NCBI RefSeq assembly: GCF_024661895.1
Contig: NZ_CP102453.1
Span: 1,240,001-1,304,000 of the forward strand
Length of the DNA: 64,000 nucleotides
Origin: Fundicoccus culcitae
Lineage (GTDB): Bacteria > Bacillota > Bacilli > Lactobacillales > Aerococcaceae
Direction of reading: 5' to 3'
This document shows positions 17,880 through 26,795 of this stretch, one piece after another. Below the pieces are notes generated by a model. The model was not told the DNA's origin and searched no databases. It worked only from the letters and a program-made list of their open reading frames with translations. Position 1 is the first letter of the stretch, and each line of letters begins with the position of its first letter. The translations under genes and the position numbers were made by a program.

Positions 17880-19964
17880 TTACTCGATTGGGTCACTATT
17901 CGCGGCATTTTCTCCAGCAATAGTACCAAAGGTAAATACGTCAGAAATAGCATTACCACCTAGACGATTCCCTGCATGAACGCCACCAGTAACTTCTCCA
18001 GCTGCCCATAAACCAGGAATGACATTCCCTTCTGTGTCTAGCACTTCAGTTTTCTCATTAATTTTAATCCCACCCATAGTATGATGCAAGGAAGCTTTAC
18101 GAGGTGAAATAACAATACCATACCCTTCAGTATTATCAATGAAATCTAAATCAATCGCTCCAGAAATTACTTCTTTTCCAAAGTCAGGATCATGTTGCTC
18201 AGCAGCATAAGAATTGTATTGTTCAATTGTTGCACGTAATTGTTCTTCAGTAAATGCTGGTATTTGTCCAGCAGCTGCTTCCTGAGTCGCTTCTGCTAGT
18301 TCTGCCAAAGTTTCACCATACCAAATATGTCCAGTATTCAACATATTTTCAACTGTATTTCCAAATAATGAATCTTCTAAAGTTGAACCTTTAAGTAGTT
18401 CACCACTACCGTCAGGAACACCTGCATAAATTATGTAGAAAATACCATTTTCTTGTTCTAATGAAGCTTGAGCTAAAACATCACGTTCAGCGTACTCATT
18501 TACGAAACGCTCACCATCTGCATTAATCCAAATTTGTGCTCCAGCATCTGCCCAAATACCATCAGTCATAGTACCTTTAACAGGCGAAGAAGAAGGCATT
18601 AATTGAGCAATTCCCATATCTACAACATCTGCACCAACTGCTTGTGCCATAACAATACCATCACCTTCATTTGTTCCAACGTTGGTTGATAATGTTCTAT
18701 CGGTTAAGTCATCGCCCCAATATTCATCGTATTCTTTAACCATGGCTGGATTAGCAGAATAACCTCCTGAAGCAATAATAACACCATGAATTGTATTGAA
18801 AGTAATTTGACTACCATCTGCTTGAACTGCCTTTACGCCAATTACAGCACCATCGTCGTTTGTAATTAATTCTGTCCCACGAGTTTCTTTATAAACCTCA
18901 ACCCCAGCACTTAAAGCGGCATCTTCTAAAATATCAATTCGCTCTTCACCAGCAATAAAAGTATGTGTTCTTGGCCACATGGCACCTAGAACTGTATATA
19001 GACCTTTTTGGCCATTTCCAGCTTCAGCATTTTCACCATAAGAAGGCTCTAAACCAACTTCATCCATCCATTCAACGGCGCCAAAGGCTCCTTCAGCGAG
19101 AGTTTTAGCTAATTCATAATCTGGAGCAACCCATGTACCATCATTTAACTCTCTTAATCCACCTGTATAAGTATGCCACATATGTAAAGCGACCGAGTCA
19201 AAACCAGGCATATCAACCCCCGCTTCAGTTCCTTCATTATCTTCATAATATTTCGTGATATCTGCTTGCAATTGTTCTAAAACAGCTTGCCATTCAGGGA
19301 ATTCTTCAAATTTCAAATTTTCATCATCACTAGTTAATGCTAAATAACTATCTAACGTGTCTTTTTGAGCTTCTGATAATATCATAATTTTTTGGGCTTC
19401 AGGATCCACAGCGTTAATCGCATCTCCCGCCATTAGAGTATTGCCACCTAAAAAAGAACTTTTCTCAATTAAAATGACATTTTTACCTTCTTGTGCTGCA
19501 GTAATTGCCGCAGAAAATCCAGCTCCACCTCCACCAATAACTAATATATCAGTACTAATCTCTTGATTTTCCGAAGGTGTTAAAACAACTTCATTGGCTT
19601 TCATCGCGTCTACATCCAGACCTGCTTCTTCAGCCGCAGCTGTTACGGCTCTTATTATTGCATTACTAGAAAGAGTTGCACCAGTAACAACATCCATCGA
19701 TAAACTCTGATACTCTATAATTTGCTGTGGAATTCGTTCAAAAGCAACCCGAGCAACTGAAACAGTCTCACTATTTACCGGGAAAGTAATATCTGTAATC
19801 TGATTATTTTCTACAGTAATCTCTGCTGTAATTGGTCCTTGCATCCCACTACTACTACCTTGGAAAACACCATCTACTGCTGTCGCATGATCTAAGTTAA
19901 TCCCTCCAATTGCCAATAACATAACTAAGAAAACAACTAGCCATTTCCCAATTTTCTTAACCAT
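17880..19964 (-). CDS. Extracellular FMN/FAD flavoprotein reductase (fumarate/urocanate reductase type)
   Basis: The start is ATG 19964-19962, because GGAGG lies 8 nt before it; an upstream TTG is less likely. A signal segment (residues 5-30) precedes an FMN-binding domain. In it the flavinylation motif DVVTGAT carries the Thr that ApbE-type transferase would load with FMN. The fumarate-reductase flavoprotein fold follows from TDILVIGGGGAGFSAA (FAD dinucleotide site) to GGVHAGNRLGGNAISDVFTFGTIAGE at the C-terminus. The domain order is that of extracellular reductases that receive electrons from a flavin-based extracellular electron transfer chain (known from Listeria FrdA and urocanate reductases). 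No haem motifs occur. The actual electron acceptor cannot be told. Confidence 0.9.
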   Translation of the reverse strand: MVKKIGKWLVVFLVMLLAIGGINLDHATAVDGVFQGSSSGMQGPITAEITVENNQITDITFPVNSETVSVARVAFERIPQQIIEYQSLSMDVVTGATLSSNAIIRAVTAAAEEAGLDVDAMKANEVVLTPSENQEISTDILVIGGGGAGFSAAITAAQEGKNVILIEKSSFLGGNTLMAGDAINAVDPEAQKIMILSEAQKDTLDSYLALTSDDENLKFEEFPEWQAVLEQLQADITKYYEDNEGTEAGVDMPGFDSVALHMWHTYTGGLRELNDGTWVAPDYELAKTLAEGAFGAVEWMDEVGLEPSYGENAEAGNGQKGLYTVLGAMWPRTHTFIAGEERIDILEDAALSAGVEVYKETRGTELITNDDGAVIGVKAVQADGSQITFNTIHGVIIASGGYSANPAMVKEYDEYWGDDLTDRTLSTNVGTNEGDGIVMAQAVGADVVDMGIAQLMPSSSPVKGTMTDGIWADAGAQIWINADGERFVNEYAERDVLAQASLEQENGIFYIIYAGVPDGSGELLKGSTLEDSLFGNTVENMLNTGHIWYGETLAELAEATQEAAAGQIPAFTEEQLRATIEQYNSYAAEQHDPDFGKEVISGAIDLDFIDNTEGYGIVISPRKASLHHTMGGIKINEKTEVLDTEGNVIPGLWAAGEVTGGVHAGNRLGGNAISDVFTFGTIAGENAANSDPIE

Positions 19965-20420
19965 CAAATCAACCTCCTATGTTATAGTCTTCACATAATC
20001 TATGAATTAAGTATAACTTTCTCAATCTTTATCGTCAAGATAACAATAAGTTTTAAATATATATAATAGCGAATTAATATATTTATAAAAGCGTTTTACC
20101 GGTTGACCTAATCCGATTTATATAAAAATATTTCATTGAACTCGTCATGCCAATCCAAAGAAATATTCACTATTCAATAATTTGTGCAAAAGTTAACGAA
20201 CATGAACACCCATTCAATTATTATTTCTTTTTTCATCACATTTCCTCTTGCGCTAGTAAACTCAAGAATCATTTACCCTTAACATCAAAAAGAACCAAGA
20301 TTTTTTAAATAATTGCCTCAATAACGCACTGGCCTACTCGACTCAGGACGAATTCACAATTTTCTAAAAATACTCGGTTCTTAAAACGCTTATTCATATT
20401 TAACTAATCACAGTTACTAC
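19965..20420. other. 456-bp intergenic region, no gene seen
   Basis: It carries the flavoprotein promoter and ribosome site. A 16-nt imperfect inverted repeat is also visible: AAGAACCAAGATTTTTT near 20290 against AAAAATACTCGGTTCTT near 20369-20385, about 65 bp apart. No ORF with a ribosome site was found. Confidence 0.5.
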
Positions 20421-21395
20421 CTACAAATTCTCCACATACCAATCAATCGCTTCCTGAATCCCGCGCTCAAAACTATACTCTGGATCATACCCCAACAATT
20501 CACGCGCCTTACTCACATCCGCATTACTATGCTTAATATCCCCCGGACGGTCCGGTCCAAACACCGGCTCCACATCCTTACCTAAAGCCTGCGCCAAAGC
20601 ATAGTACACATCAATCAAATACTCACGCCCGCCATAAGCAATATTAAACGCTTGCCCAGCCACCTCACTCGATGCCAAACACGCCTTCAAATTCGCCTCA
20701 ATGACATTTTCAATATAAGTAAAATCCCGACTCTGCTTACCATCGCCATTAATCACCGGCACTTCATCATTCAACAACATCTTAATGAACTTCGGAATGA
20801 CCGCCGCATAAGCCCCGTCCGGATCCTGGCGTCGCCCAAACACATTGAAATACCGCATCCCATAAGTATCCAAACCATACAACGTCTTGTACAACTTGCC
20901 ATACTCTTCATTGGTCTTCTTGGTCAAGGCATAAGGCGACAACAAATTCCCCTCGCGCCCTTCCTGCTTCGGTAAATTCGGCTCGTCCCCATACACCGAC
21001 GAACTCGACGCGTAAACAAACTTCTTCACACCCTTTTGCACCGACGCCTCCATCATATTCAGCGTCCCCTGCACATTCACCTTTTCATAATGCTGAGGCA
21101 TCTCAATCGACCGCGGCACACTGCCCCACGCCGCCTGATGCAAGACATAATCAATCCCATCCGCCGCCTCTAAGCACGTATCGAAATCCACAATGTCCCC
21201 TTCGATAAATTCACACTGCGCATTACCCAAAAACGGCTCAATATTTTCAATATGCCCATTAGACAAATCATCCAAAATCCGCACAAAATAGCCTTTATCC
21301 AGCAACACTTCCACTAAATTCGACCCAATAAAACCAGCCCCGCCAGTCACCAAAAACCGACTGCCGTCCGGAAACGCAACATCTTGATAACCCAC
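20421..21395 (-). CDS. UDP-N-acetylglucosamine (UDP-GlcNAcA) C4-epimerase, WbpP/TviC type
   Basis: A 324-residue extended SDR. The start is GTG 21395, with AAGGGGG 7 nt upstream. Rossmann motif VTGGAGFIGSNL lies at about 16-27. The HQAAWGSVPRSI segment is typical of WbpP/TviC epimerases rather than GalE. The catalytic residues are Ser (SSSSVYGDE) and YALTK (Tyr-x-x-x-Lys). It is 12 bp downstream of the UDP-HexNAc dehydrogenase gene. Together they would convert UDP-GlcNAc to UDP-GalNAcA for capsule or wall polysaccharide. Confidence 0.9.
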   Translation of the reverse strand: MGYQDVAFPDGSRFLVTGGAGFIGSNLVEVLLDKGYFVRILDDLSNGHIENIEPFLGNAQCEFIEGDIVDFDTCLEAADGIDYVLHQAAWGSVPRSIEMPQHYEKVNVQGTLNMMEASVQKGVKKFVYASSSSVYGDEPNLPKQEGREGNLLSPYALTKKTNEEYGKLYKTLYGLDTYGMRYFNVFGRRQDPDGAYAAVIPKFIKMLLNDEVPVINGDGKQSRDFTYIENVIEANLKACLASSEVAGQAFNIAYGGREYLIDVYYALAQALGKDVEPVFGPDRPGDIKHSNADVSKARELLGYDPEYSFERGIQEAIDWYVENL

Positions 21396-21407
21396 CCAAG
21401 GACCCCC

Positions 21408-22721
21408 TTATAACTTCCAATAAATATAATTGCTATTCTCGAAGTCCGCACGCTCATACATGGACTTCACATCAATTAACACCTTCGGACCATTATCCGC
21501 ATACAATGTATCAAAGTCTTCCACCGTCAACGTCTTATATTCATCATGACTCACGGCTACAATCACCGCATCCATGTCACGAATATCATCCATAGCCACA
21601 AAGTCCAAACCATATTCATGCTTAGCTTCTTTCGCATCTGCTACCGCATCCGTAATCAATGGTGTAATCCCGTACTCTTCCAACTCATGCACAATATCAA
21701 TCACCCGTGTATTTCGCGTATCAGGGGTATTTTCTTTAAAAGTAAAGCCAACTATCGCCACCTTAGCATGTTTGACTGGACGATCCGCTTCAATCAATTT
21801 CTTAATCACATTTTCCACAATATATTTACCCATATCATCATTAATCCGACGACCGGATAGAATAATTTGGGAATGATAGCCCTCTTGTTCCGCTTTATAG
21901 GTCAAATAATAAGGATCCACCCCAATACAGTGACCGCCAACAAGCCCCGGCGTAAACTTCAAAAAGTTCCACTTTGTCCCCGCAGCCCGCAAGACCGCAT
22001 TCGTATCAATATCCATCTTATTAAAGATCATCGCTAATTCATTCATAAAAGCAATATTGATATCCCGTTGCGAATTTTCAATCACCTTAGCCGCTTCCGC
22101 CACTTTAATCGACTCCGCTTTATGGACCCCAGCTTCCACCACGATTTCATACACTTTGGCAATCACATCGAGTGATTCTTCGTCCATCCCAGAAACCACT
22201 TTAACGATATTTTCTAAACGGTGCTCTTTATCACCCGGATTTATCCGTTCCGGCGAATAGCCCACTTTAAAGTCGACACCCGCCTTCAAACCAGATTCCT
22301 CTTCCAAAATCGGAATACAAATCTCTTCCGTCACTCCCGGATAAACCGTCGATTCAAAGACCACATAGGAACCCTTGGTTAAATTTTGCCCCAAAGTCTT
22401 AGTCGCCGACCGCACAGGACGCAAATCTGGCACCTTATCCTCTGTTATCGGCGTCGGCACCGCTACAATATGAAACTTAGCTTCCTTCAAGCGACTCGCA
22501 TCCGCCGTAAAATCCACTGATGTCGCCTTAATCGCCTCATCACCGACTTCATTCGTCGGATCAAAGCCTTGTAAATACAAGTCTACTTTTTCCGCATTGT
22601 AGTCGTAACCCAACACATCCACATGTTTGGCAAAAGACACCGCAATCGGCATTCCCACATAACCTAAGCCCACCAGTGATATTTTTTCTTGGCGGTTCAT
22701 TATTTTTTCATATAAATCCAT
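21408..22721 (-). CDS. UDP-N-acetyl-D-hexosamine dehydrogenase (WbpO/TviB/WecC type)
   Basis: A 437-residue nucleotide-sugar dehydrogenase. The N-terminal NAD site reads SLVGLGYVGMPIAVSFAKH. The catalytic Cys is in GLVGGHCIGVDPYYLTYKAE, where the PYYLT pattern marks the HexNAc (WbpO/TviB) branch rather than UDP-glucose dehydrogenases. The C-terminal domain includes VAIVGFTFKENTPDTRNTR. The ATG at 22721 follows AGAGGG. It oxidises UDP-GlcNAc or UDP-GalNAc to the uronic acid and is co-transcribed with the epimerase gene. Confidence 0.92.
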   Translation of the reverse strand: MDLYEKIMNRQEKISLVGLGYVGMPIAVSFAKHVDVLGYDYNAEKVDLYLQGFDPTNEVGDEAIKATSVDFTADASRLKEAKFHIVAVPTPITEDKVPDLRPVRSATKTLGQNLTKGSYVVFESTVYPGVTEEICIPILEEESGLKAGVDFKVGYSPERINPGDKEHRLENIVKVVSGMDEESLDVIAKVYEIVVEAGVHKAESIKVAEAAKVIENSQRDINIAFMNELAMIFNKMDIDTNAVLRAAGTKWNFLKFTPGLVGGHCIGVDPYYLTYKAEQEGYHSQIILSGRRINDDMGKYIVENVIKKLIEADRPVKHAKVAIVGFTFKENTPDTRNTRVIDIVHELEEYGITPLITDAVADAKEAKHEYGLDFVAMDDIRDMDAVIVAVSHDEYKTLTVEDFDTLYADNGPKVLIDVKSMYERADFENSNYIYWKL

Positions 22722-22865
22722 GTCATCCCTCTTATCTTTTAATAAATATTCCTTTTTATTATACTACAATTTTCTTCTAAGCATATAGATTTTGTGATTC
22801 ACTTTACAATTTCCTTACATTATATGATAAACTGAGTGATACGAATTATAGTTATACAGTGAAAA

Positions 22866-22892
22866 GTATAATTATATATTGTATAATTATAC
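22866..22892 (+). promoter_or_regulatory. Operator of the MazE-Doc module (perfect 11-bp inverted repeat)
   Basis: GTATAATTATA and TATAATTATAC are separated by TATTG, giving a 27-bp palindrome. It sits just before the AGAGGTG ribosome site of the antitoxin gene and overlaps its likely -10 region. An AbrB/MazE-type antitoxin dimer would bind here for autoregulation (inference). Confidence 0.75.
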
Positions 22893-22904
22893 AGAGGTGA
22901 TATT

Positions 22905-23144
22905 ATGGACAAAACCAAGGAAACAGTCGAGCTAAGAAAATGGGGAAATAGCAATGCCATCTTGATTCCAAACAGCTTAATCAAAAAATATAACCTAAAA
23001 GCTGGAGACTCTCTAGATATTATTGAAGAGGAGTCAACACTTATGATAAAAACGGAAAAAAGACCTGATACGACCCATATCGACATCGCTGAACGAATAA
23101 TCAATAAAAACTTAGATGTCTTTCTACGTTTAAAAGATAAATAA
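22905..23144 (+). CDS. AbrB/MazE-type antitoxin
   Basis: A 79-residue protein. The N-terminal swapped-hairpin DNA-binding signature is RKWGNSNAILIPNSLIKKYNLKAGD (residues about 11-35). An acidic, Doc-binding-like C-terminal tail follows. AGAGGTGATATT lies before the ATG. The doc gene starts 4 bp after the stop. MazE-like antitoxins are usually paired with MazF, but pairing with Doc/Fic proteins is also common in Firmicutes. Confidence 0.9.
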   Translation: MDKTKETVELRKWGNSNAILIPNSLIKKYNLKAGDSLDIIEEESTLMIKTEKRPDTTHIDIAERIINKNLDVFLRLKDK

Positions 23145-23148
23145 GATA

Positions 23149-23538
23149 ATGATCTATTTAACAACTATACAGGTTATCGAGATACATGACACTGTCATTA
23201 GACTTTCAGGTGGATTTCCAGGGGTTAAAAACAATGGCCAATTAGATAGTGTATTGAATAATATACAAAACGATGATTCGTATCCTAGCCTGTCAGATAA
23301 AATGGCTCATTTAATGTTTTCAATCATAAAAAGTCACTTATTTTTCGATGGCAACAAGCGAACAGCAATTGCCACGACTTCAGTCCTTTTAGAGCTAAAT
23401 GGGTATCCATTAGCCGCTGAAACATTACCCGTAATTTTTGAAGACATCGTTGTAGGCATCGCCGAAAATCTAATCAAAAAAGAAGACATAAAAAAATTAA
23501 TCGAAGATATAATAAACGAGACCACATTACTATCATAG
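23149..23538 (+). CDS. doc: Doc (death-on-curing) family toxin, Fic fold
   Basis: A 129-residue protein of normal Doc length. The Fic/Doc motif reads HLFFDGNKR (63-71), with the catalytic His and the GNKR anion hole intact. Doc proteins phosphorylate elongation factor Tu and arrest translation. The N-terminal IEIHDTVIRLSGGFPGVKNNG also fits. No strong ribosome site precedes it, so it probably depends on coupling to the antitoxin gene. A terminator overlaps its stop codon. This is the one toxin-antitoxin pair here that appears complete. Confidence 0.92.
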   Translation: MIYLTTIQVIEIHDTVIRLSGGFPGVKNNGQLDSVLNNIQNDDSYPSLSDKMAHLMFSIIKSHLFFDGNKRTAIATTSVLLELNGYPLAAETLPVIFEDIVVGIAENLIKKEDIKKLIEDIINETTLLS

Positions 23539-23549
23539 GTCTCGTTTTT
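23515..23549 (+). terminator. Terminator of the mazE-doc operon
   Basis: AACGAGACC pairs with GGTCTCGTT and is followed by TTT. It overlaps the doc stop codon and faces the O-antigen-ligase-like gene. Confidence 0.85.
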
Positions 23550-23554
23550 CACTA

Positions 23555-24847
23555 TCAACTCACAAACCGCGCCTCCAACCATTCACTCACACGGTTCAAC
23601 CGCTCTTTCAACCCAAAATCCAAATCCACTTGCTTACCCTCATACCGCACATCCCCGGCACGATATTCAAACCATACAAACACAAAATTATGAATCAACC
23701 AAAACCACAAAAAATTAAACAAGGTATTCGGAATAAAACCAGCGACAATAAAAGCCAACAACCAAGTCGCCACAAATTTCCCAATCCCACTCTTATACAC
23801 AACACTCCAATAAAAAGCCGTCAAAAAGACCCGCACATGATACAAAGCATACACAATAAAATACGGCACCCCATACTCAACCAGCATCCCCATCCACCAA
23901 TTGTGCATCACATTATAGCCCGCCGTGTAATGATAATTAAAATGCGCCATATAATATTCCGTATTCCCGGCCCCAACACCCAAATAATTACTCGCCTTCA
24001 AATGCTGCCAACCATTCCGAATCAAATTCAAACGCACCACAAACGACCCATCACTCCACAACGCATCCATAATCTCAGAATACATCAGCACAACCGTCAT
24101 CAAAGCCGCCAGCAAAATCAAACCCAAAGTAATCCGCCGCAGCCAACCTTGCCGAATCTGCAAAATAAAATAAAAAATAATAGCATAAAACGCCGCAAAC
24201 AAAATCCCTCGCGAATGCACAAAATAGATCATCAACAAACTACTTAAAATAAATATCCCCTTAAACCCCACCAGTAACCCTTTCTTAACACGGGAAACAA
24301 CCTCACCTTCAAAAGGCTGCCAACTCAATACAAAAATCAACCCAAACAAACTCAGTAAAGCAAAATCATTCACATTACCAAAAAACGTCATTCCCCCCGA
24401 TAATTGAAAGGTCTCAATTAATTCAGCGATATTTATTGTTAAAGACCCCATGTAACGGTACAAATCATACCAAGCAACCAAGTTGTGAACAACCACAATC
24501 CCCACCAAAAACCAACTCAACTGCTTGCGAAACCCATCCAAAGGCAATAAATAACATAGCGCAAACGCAAAAACCACCGTCACAAACAAAATACCGTTCG
24601 CCGTAATCCAACTAGCCCGGTCAACCACCCAAAAAATCGACAGCAACGACCACAATAACAAGATCGCCATCAATACCGTGTAAGGATTCAACACCTGCCT
24701 AAACCGAATCCGCCCCTGCGCCAACCCCCAAACCAAAGACAGCAGAATAACCGCCGCAACGCCCACCTGCATATAAACACTGGTATCAAAAGGAAAAAAC
24801 GCTAAAAGAATCGCCAAATAAATAAGCCCAATAAGCCATTTTTGCAC
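23555..24847 (-). CDS. O-antigen ligase / Wzy-like polysaccharide polymerase
   Basis: The reading frame is open further upstream, but that part lies in repeat array 1 and is spurious. The best start is GTG 24847-24845, with GAGGTG 7 nt before it; ATG 24862 lies on the ribosome site itself. The 430-residue product has 10-12 hydrophobic helices. The Wzy_C signature loop is NYLGVGAGNTEYYMAHF and HNWWMGMLVEYGVPYF. HSRGILFAAFYA matches the ligase-type arginine loop. Such proteins polymerise or attach surface polysaccharide repeat units. It may belong with the UDP-GalNAcA genes in surface-polysaccharide synthesis. Confidence 0.85.
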   Translation of the reverse strand: MQKWLIGLIYLAILLAFFPFDTSVYMQVGVAAVILLSLVWGLAQGRIRFRQVLNPYTVLMAILLLWSLLSIFWVVDRASWITANGILFVTVVFAFALCYLLPLDGFRKQLSWFLVGIVVVHNLVAWYDLYRYMGSLTINIAELIETFQLSGGMTFFGNVNDFALLSLFGLIFVLSWQPFEGEVVSRVKKGLLVGFKGIFILSSLLMIYFVHSRGILFAAFYAIIFYFILQIRQGWLRRITLGLILLAALMTVVLMYSEIMDALWSDGSFVVRLNLIRNGWQHLKASNYLGVGAGNTEYYMAHFNYHYTAGYNVMHNWWMGMLVEYGVPYFIVYALYHVRVFLTAFYWSVVYKSGIGKFVATWLLAFIVAGFIPNTLFNFLWFWLIHNFVFVWFEYRAGDVRYEGKQVDLDFGLKERLNRVSEWLEARFVS

Positions 24848-24891
24848 ACCGAAACACCTCATTTCAAAGAAAACTACATGGCATGCGTTTA

Positions 24892-24921
24892 TTATCACAT
24901 GTTTGCCAGTCAAATGACAAC
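24892..24921 (-). promoter_or_regulatory. Likely sigma-A promoter of the ligase-like gene
   Basis: On the minus strand TTGTCA (24921-24916) and TGATAA (24897-24892) are 18 bp apart. They lie between the ribosome site and the first repeat of array 1. Confidence 0.5.
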
Positions 24922-24943
24922 GAAAAACAATCCCCCACTCCAC

Positions 24944-25791
24944 TTGCCGGATGTCATTTCTCATCGACGTCCGCCAAACCCACTTGCCGGTCTTCACGCG
25001 AAATCGACGTCCGCCTTTTCTTCTTTTCCCCTCCATCTCTTCAACTTGCCGGATGTCATTTCCCATCGACGTCCGCCAAACCCACTTGTCGGTCTTCCCG
25101 CGAAATCGACGTCCGGCATTCCACTTTTTCTTCTCATCCCCACCAACTTGCCGGATGTCATTTCCCATCGACGTCCGCCAAACCTACTTGCCGGTCTTCA
25201 CGCAAAATCGACGTCCGCCATTCCAACATTTTCTCTCCATCTCATCCACTTGCCGGATGTCATTTCTCTTCGACGTCCGCCAAACCTACTTGCTGGTCTT
25301 CCCGCGAAATCGACGTCCGGCATTCCACTTTTTCTTCGCATCCCCACCAACTTGCCGGATGTCATTTCTCTTCGACGTCCGGCATTCCTATTTGCCGGTC
25401 TTCACGCGAAATCGACGTCCGCCTTTTCCAGATTTCCCCTCCACCTCACCAACTTGTCGGATGTCATTCCTAATCGACGTCCGCCATTCCAACTTGCCGG
25501 ATGTCCCGCGAAATCGACGTCCGCCTTTTCTTCTTTTCCTCTCCAAAACACCAACTTGCCGGATGTCATTTATCATCGACGTCCGCCAAACCTATTTGCC
25601 GGTCTTCACGCGAAATCGACGTCCGCCTTTTCTTTTTTTCCCCTCCATCTCTTCAACTTGCCGGATGTCATTTCCCATCGACGTCCGCCAAACCTACTTG
25701 CCGGTTTTCACGTGAAATCGACGTCCGCCATTCCAACATTTTCTCTCCATCTCATCCACTTGCCGGACTTCCCGCTCAATCGACGTCCGCC
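24944..25791. repeat. Repeat array 1: about eight 102-bp double-hairpin units
   Basis: The period is about 102 bp. Each unit contains two related 30-bp elements: CTTGCCGGATGTCATTTC...CGACGTCCGCC, then CTTGCCGGTCTTC...CGACGTCCGSC, followed by a pyrimidine-rich spacer. Every element ends with CGACGTCC. In the best-conserved elements GCCGGAC and GTCCGGC form a 7-bp stem. The period is a multiple of three and lacks stops, so all forward frames stay open. These frames are not genes: no ribosome site, no codon bias, and the same DNA is conserved in all frames. Confidence 0.93.
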
Positions 25792-25794
25792 TTT

Positions 25795-25848
25795 TCCCCA
25801 AATCCCCAAATCCCCCAAATCCCCAAATCCCCCAAATCCCCACCCTCC
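25795..25848. repeat. Short tandem CCCCAAAT / CCCCCAAAT tract
   Basis: Five or so copies of an 8-9-bp C-rich unit (CCCCAAAT, with and without an extra C) follow array 1 directly. Confidence 0.85.
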
Positions 25849-25889
25849 TACTTCCCCAAACCCCCCCTTATCGAAGTCCAACAAAAAAC

Positions 25890-25923
25890 ATGACGGCTCT
25901 CAACCGAAATCGAAAGCCGTCAT
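25890..25923 (-). terminator. Terminator of the DUF4430 operon
   Basis: ATGACGGCT pairs with AGCCGTCAT over 16 nt. On the minus strand it is followed by GTTTTTTG. Confidence 0.8.
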
Positions 25924-25968
25924 TCTTCAGTGTTTCATTTTCCCCAAACAATTACACCCCAAATAACC

Positions 25969-26784
25969 TTACTCTTCCTCAAACTCCACATACCCCAAAG
26001 AATAATCGCCATAAACATACTCAACAAGATCGTCCTCATCCACTTCCAACACTGCCATTCCCACCTCGGCAGGCTCGCCATTGACATAAATCATCCAGAA
26101 ATTTGGGTTTTCGCTGATTAAGTCTTCGATACCTTCAAGAAACATATTTTCATCGTCACCATTCACCGCTAACTCCAAATCTTGAGCCTCAGCAGCCGCC
26201 ACCAATGCCTGGTAAGCCGTTGGCGCATCATCAATAATTAACACCTCATCATTAAATAACACTTCGTTTTCCGTTGTGCGTACCAACAACTGTACCCGTG
26301 TCTCAGTGTCACCTTCACCTTGATAGACCACTGCTTGTCGAGGCACTTCCACATAACCTTGCTCCACATCCCCGTAAATCAACTCCACCAAATCGCCGTC
26401 GCTAATTTCTTGTCGAGCTACATTCGTTTCCGTTGCCTCACCATTAATAAATGCCATCCAAAAATAAGGGTCGTCTGAAGCCAAACCTTCTATTTCACCC
26501 CGATAAATATTGTCGTCACCCTCAGCATCGCCACTTGGAAAATAATCAAGTTCAGCAAAATCAATCGCAGCCGATAAAGCATCCAAAACCGTCGGCGTGT
26601 CGTCAATCAGTAGAACCTCATCCTCAAAAAATACCTCGCCCTCAACCGTCACAATTCTAAAATCAACCTGTGTCTCCGTCGTTCCTTCGCCTTCAAAAGT
26701 GGCCATATCCTCTTCAGCCATAACCGTCACATTAAAAAATGACACCATCAATAAAGTCACCATCATTTGCACTAATTTTTTCAC
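25969..26784 (-). CDS. Secreted protein with two DUF4430 domains
   Basis: The start is GTG 26784, with GGAGG upstream. The 271-residue product has a signal peptide (KKLVQMMVTLLMVSFFNVTVMAEE). Two tandem copies of a 110-residue DUF4430/SLBB-like domain follow. Each carries a VEGEVFFEDEVLLIDDTPTV-type strand pair and ends in an FWM-NGE-GDLVELIYGD motif (first FWMAFINGEA, second FWMIYVNGEP). DUF4430 domains resemble the C-terminal part of cobalamin carriers and often occur in secreted or surface proteins. It is 12 bp behind the PHP metallohydrolase gene, so the two are co-expressed. The ligand is unknown. Confidence 0.85.
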   Translation of the reverse strand: MKKLVQMMVTLLMVSFFNVTVMAEEDMATFEGEGTTETQVDFRIVTVEGEVFFEDEVLLIDDTPTVLDALSAAIDFAELDYFPSGDAEGDDNIYRGEIEGLASDDPYFWMAFINGEATETNVARQEISDGDLVELIYGDVEQGYVEVPRQAVVYQGEGDTETRVQLLVRTTENEVLFNDEVLIIDDAPTAYQALVAAAEAQDLELAVNGDDENMFLEGIEDLISENPNFWMIYVNGEPAEVGMAVLEVDEDDLVEYVYGDYSLGYVEFEEE

Positions 26785-26795
26785 AAAAATGCCTC

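Noticed and set aside
20290-20386. Inverted repeat as a small mobile element or terminator
   Set aside because: The arms are imperfect and 65 bp apart, and no duplication flanks them.
24848-25168. N-terminal extension of the O-antigen-ligase-like protein
   Set aside because: It is translated from repeat array 1 and lacks a ribosome site. The GTG at 24847 has one.
24944-25791. CRISPR array
   Set aside because: The repeats are 102 bp with internal hairpins and near-identical intervening sequence. There are no unique spacers and no cas genes.
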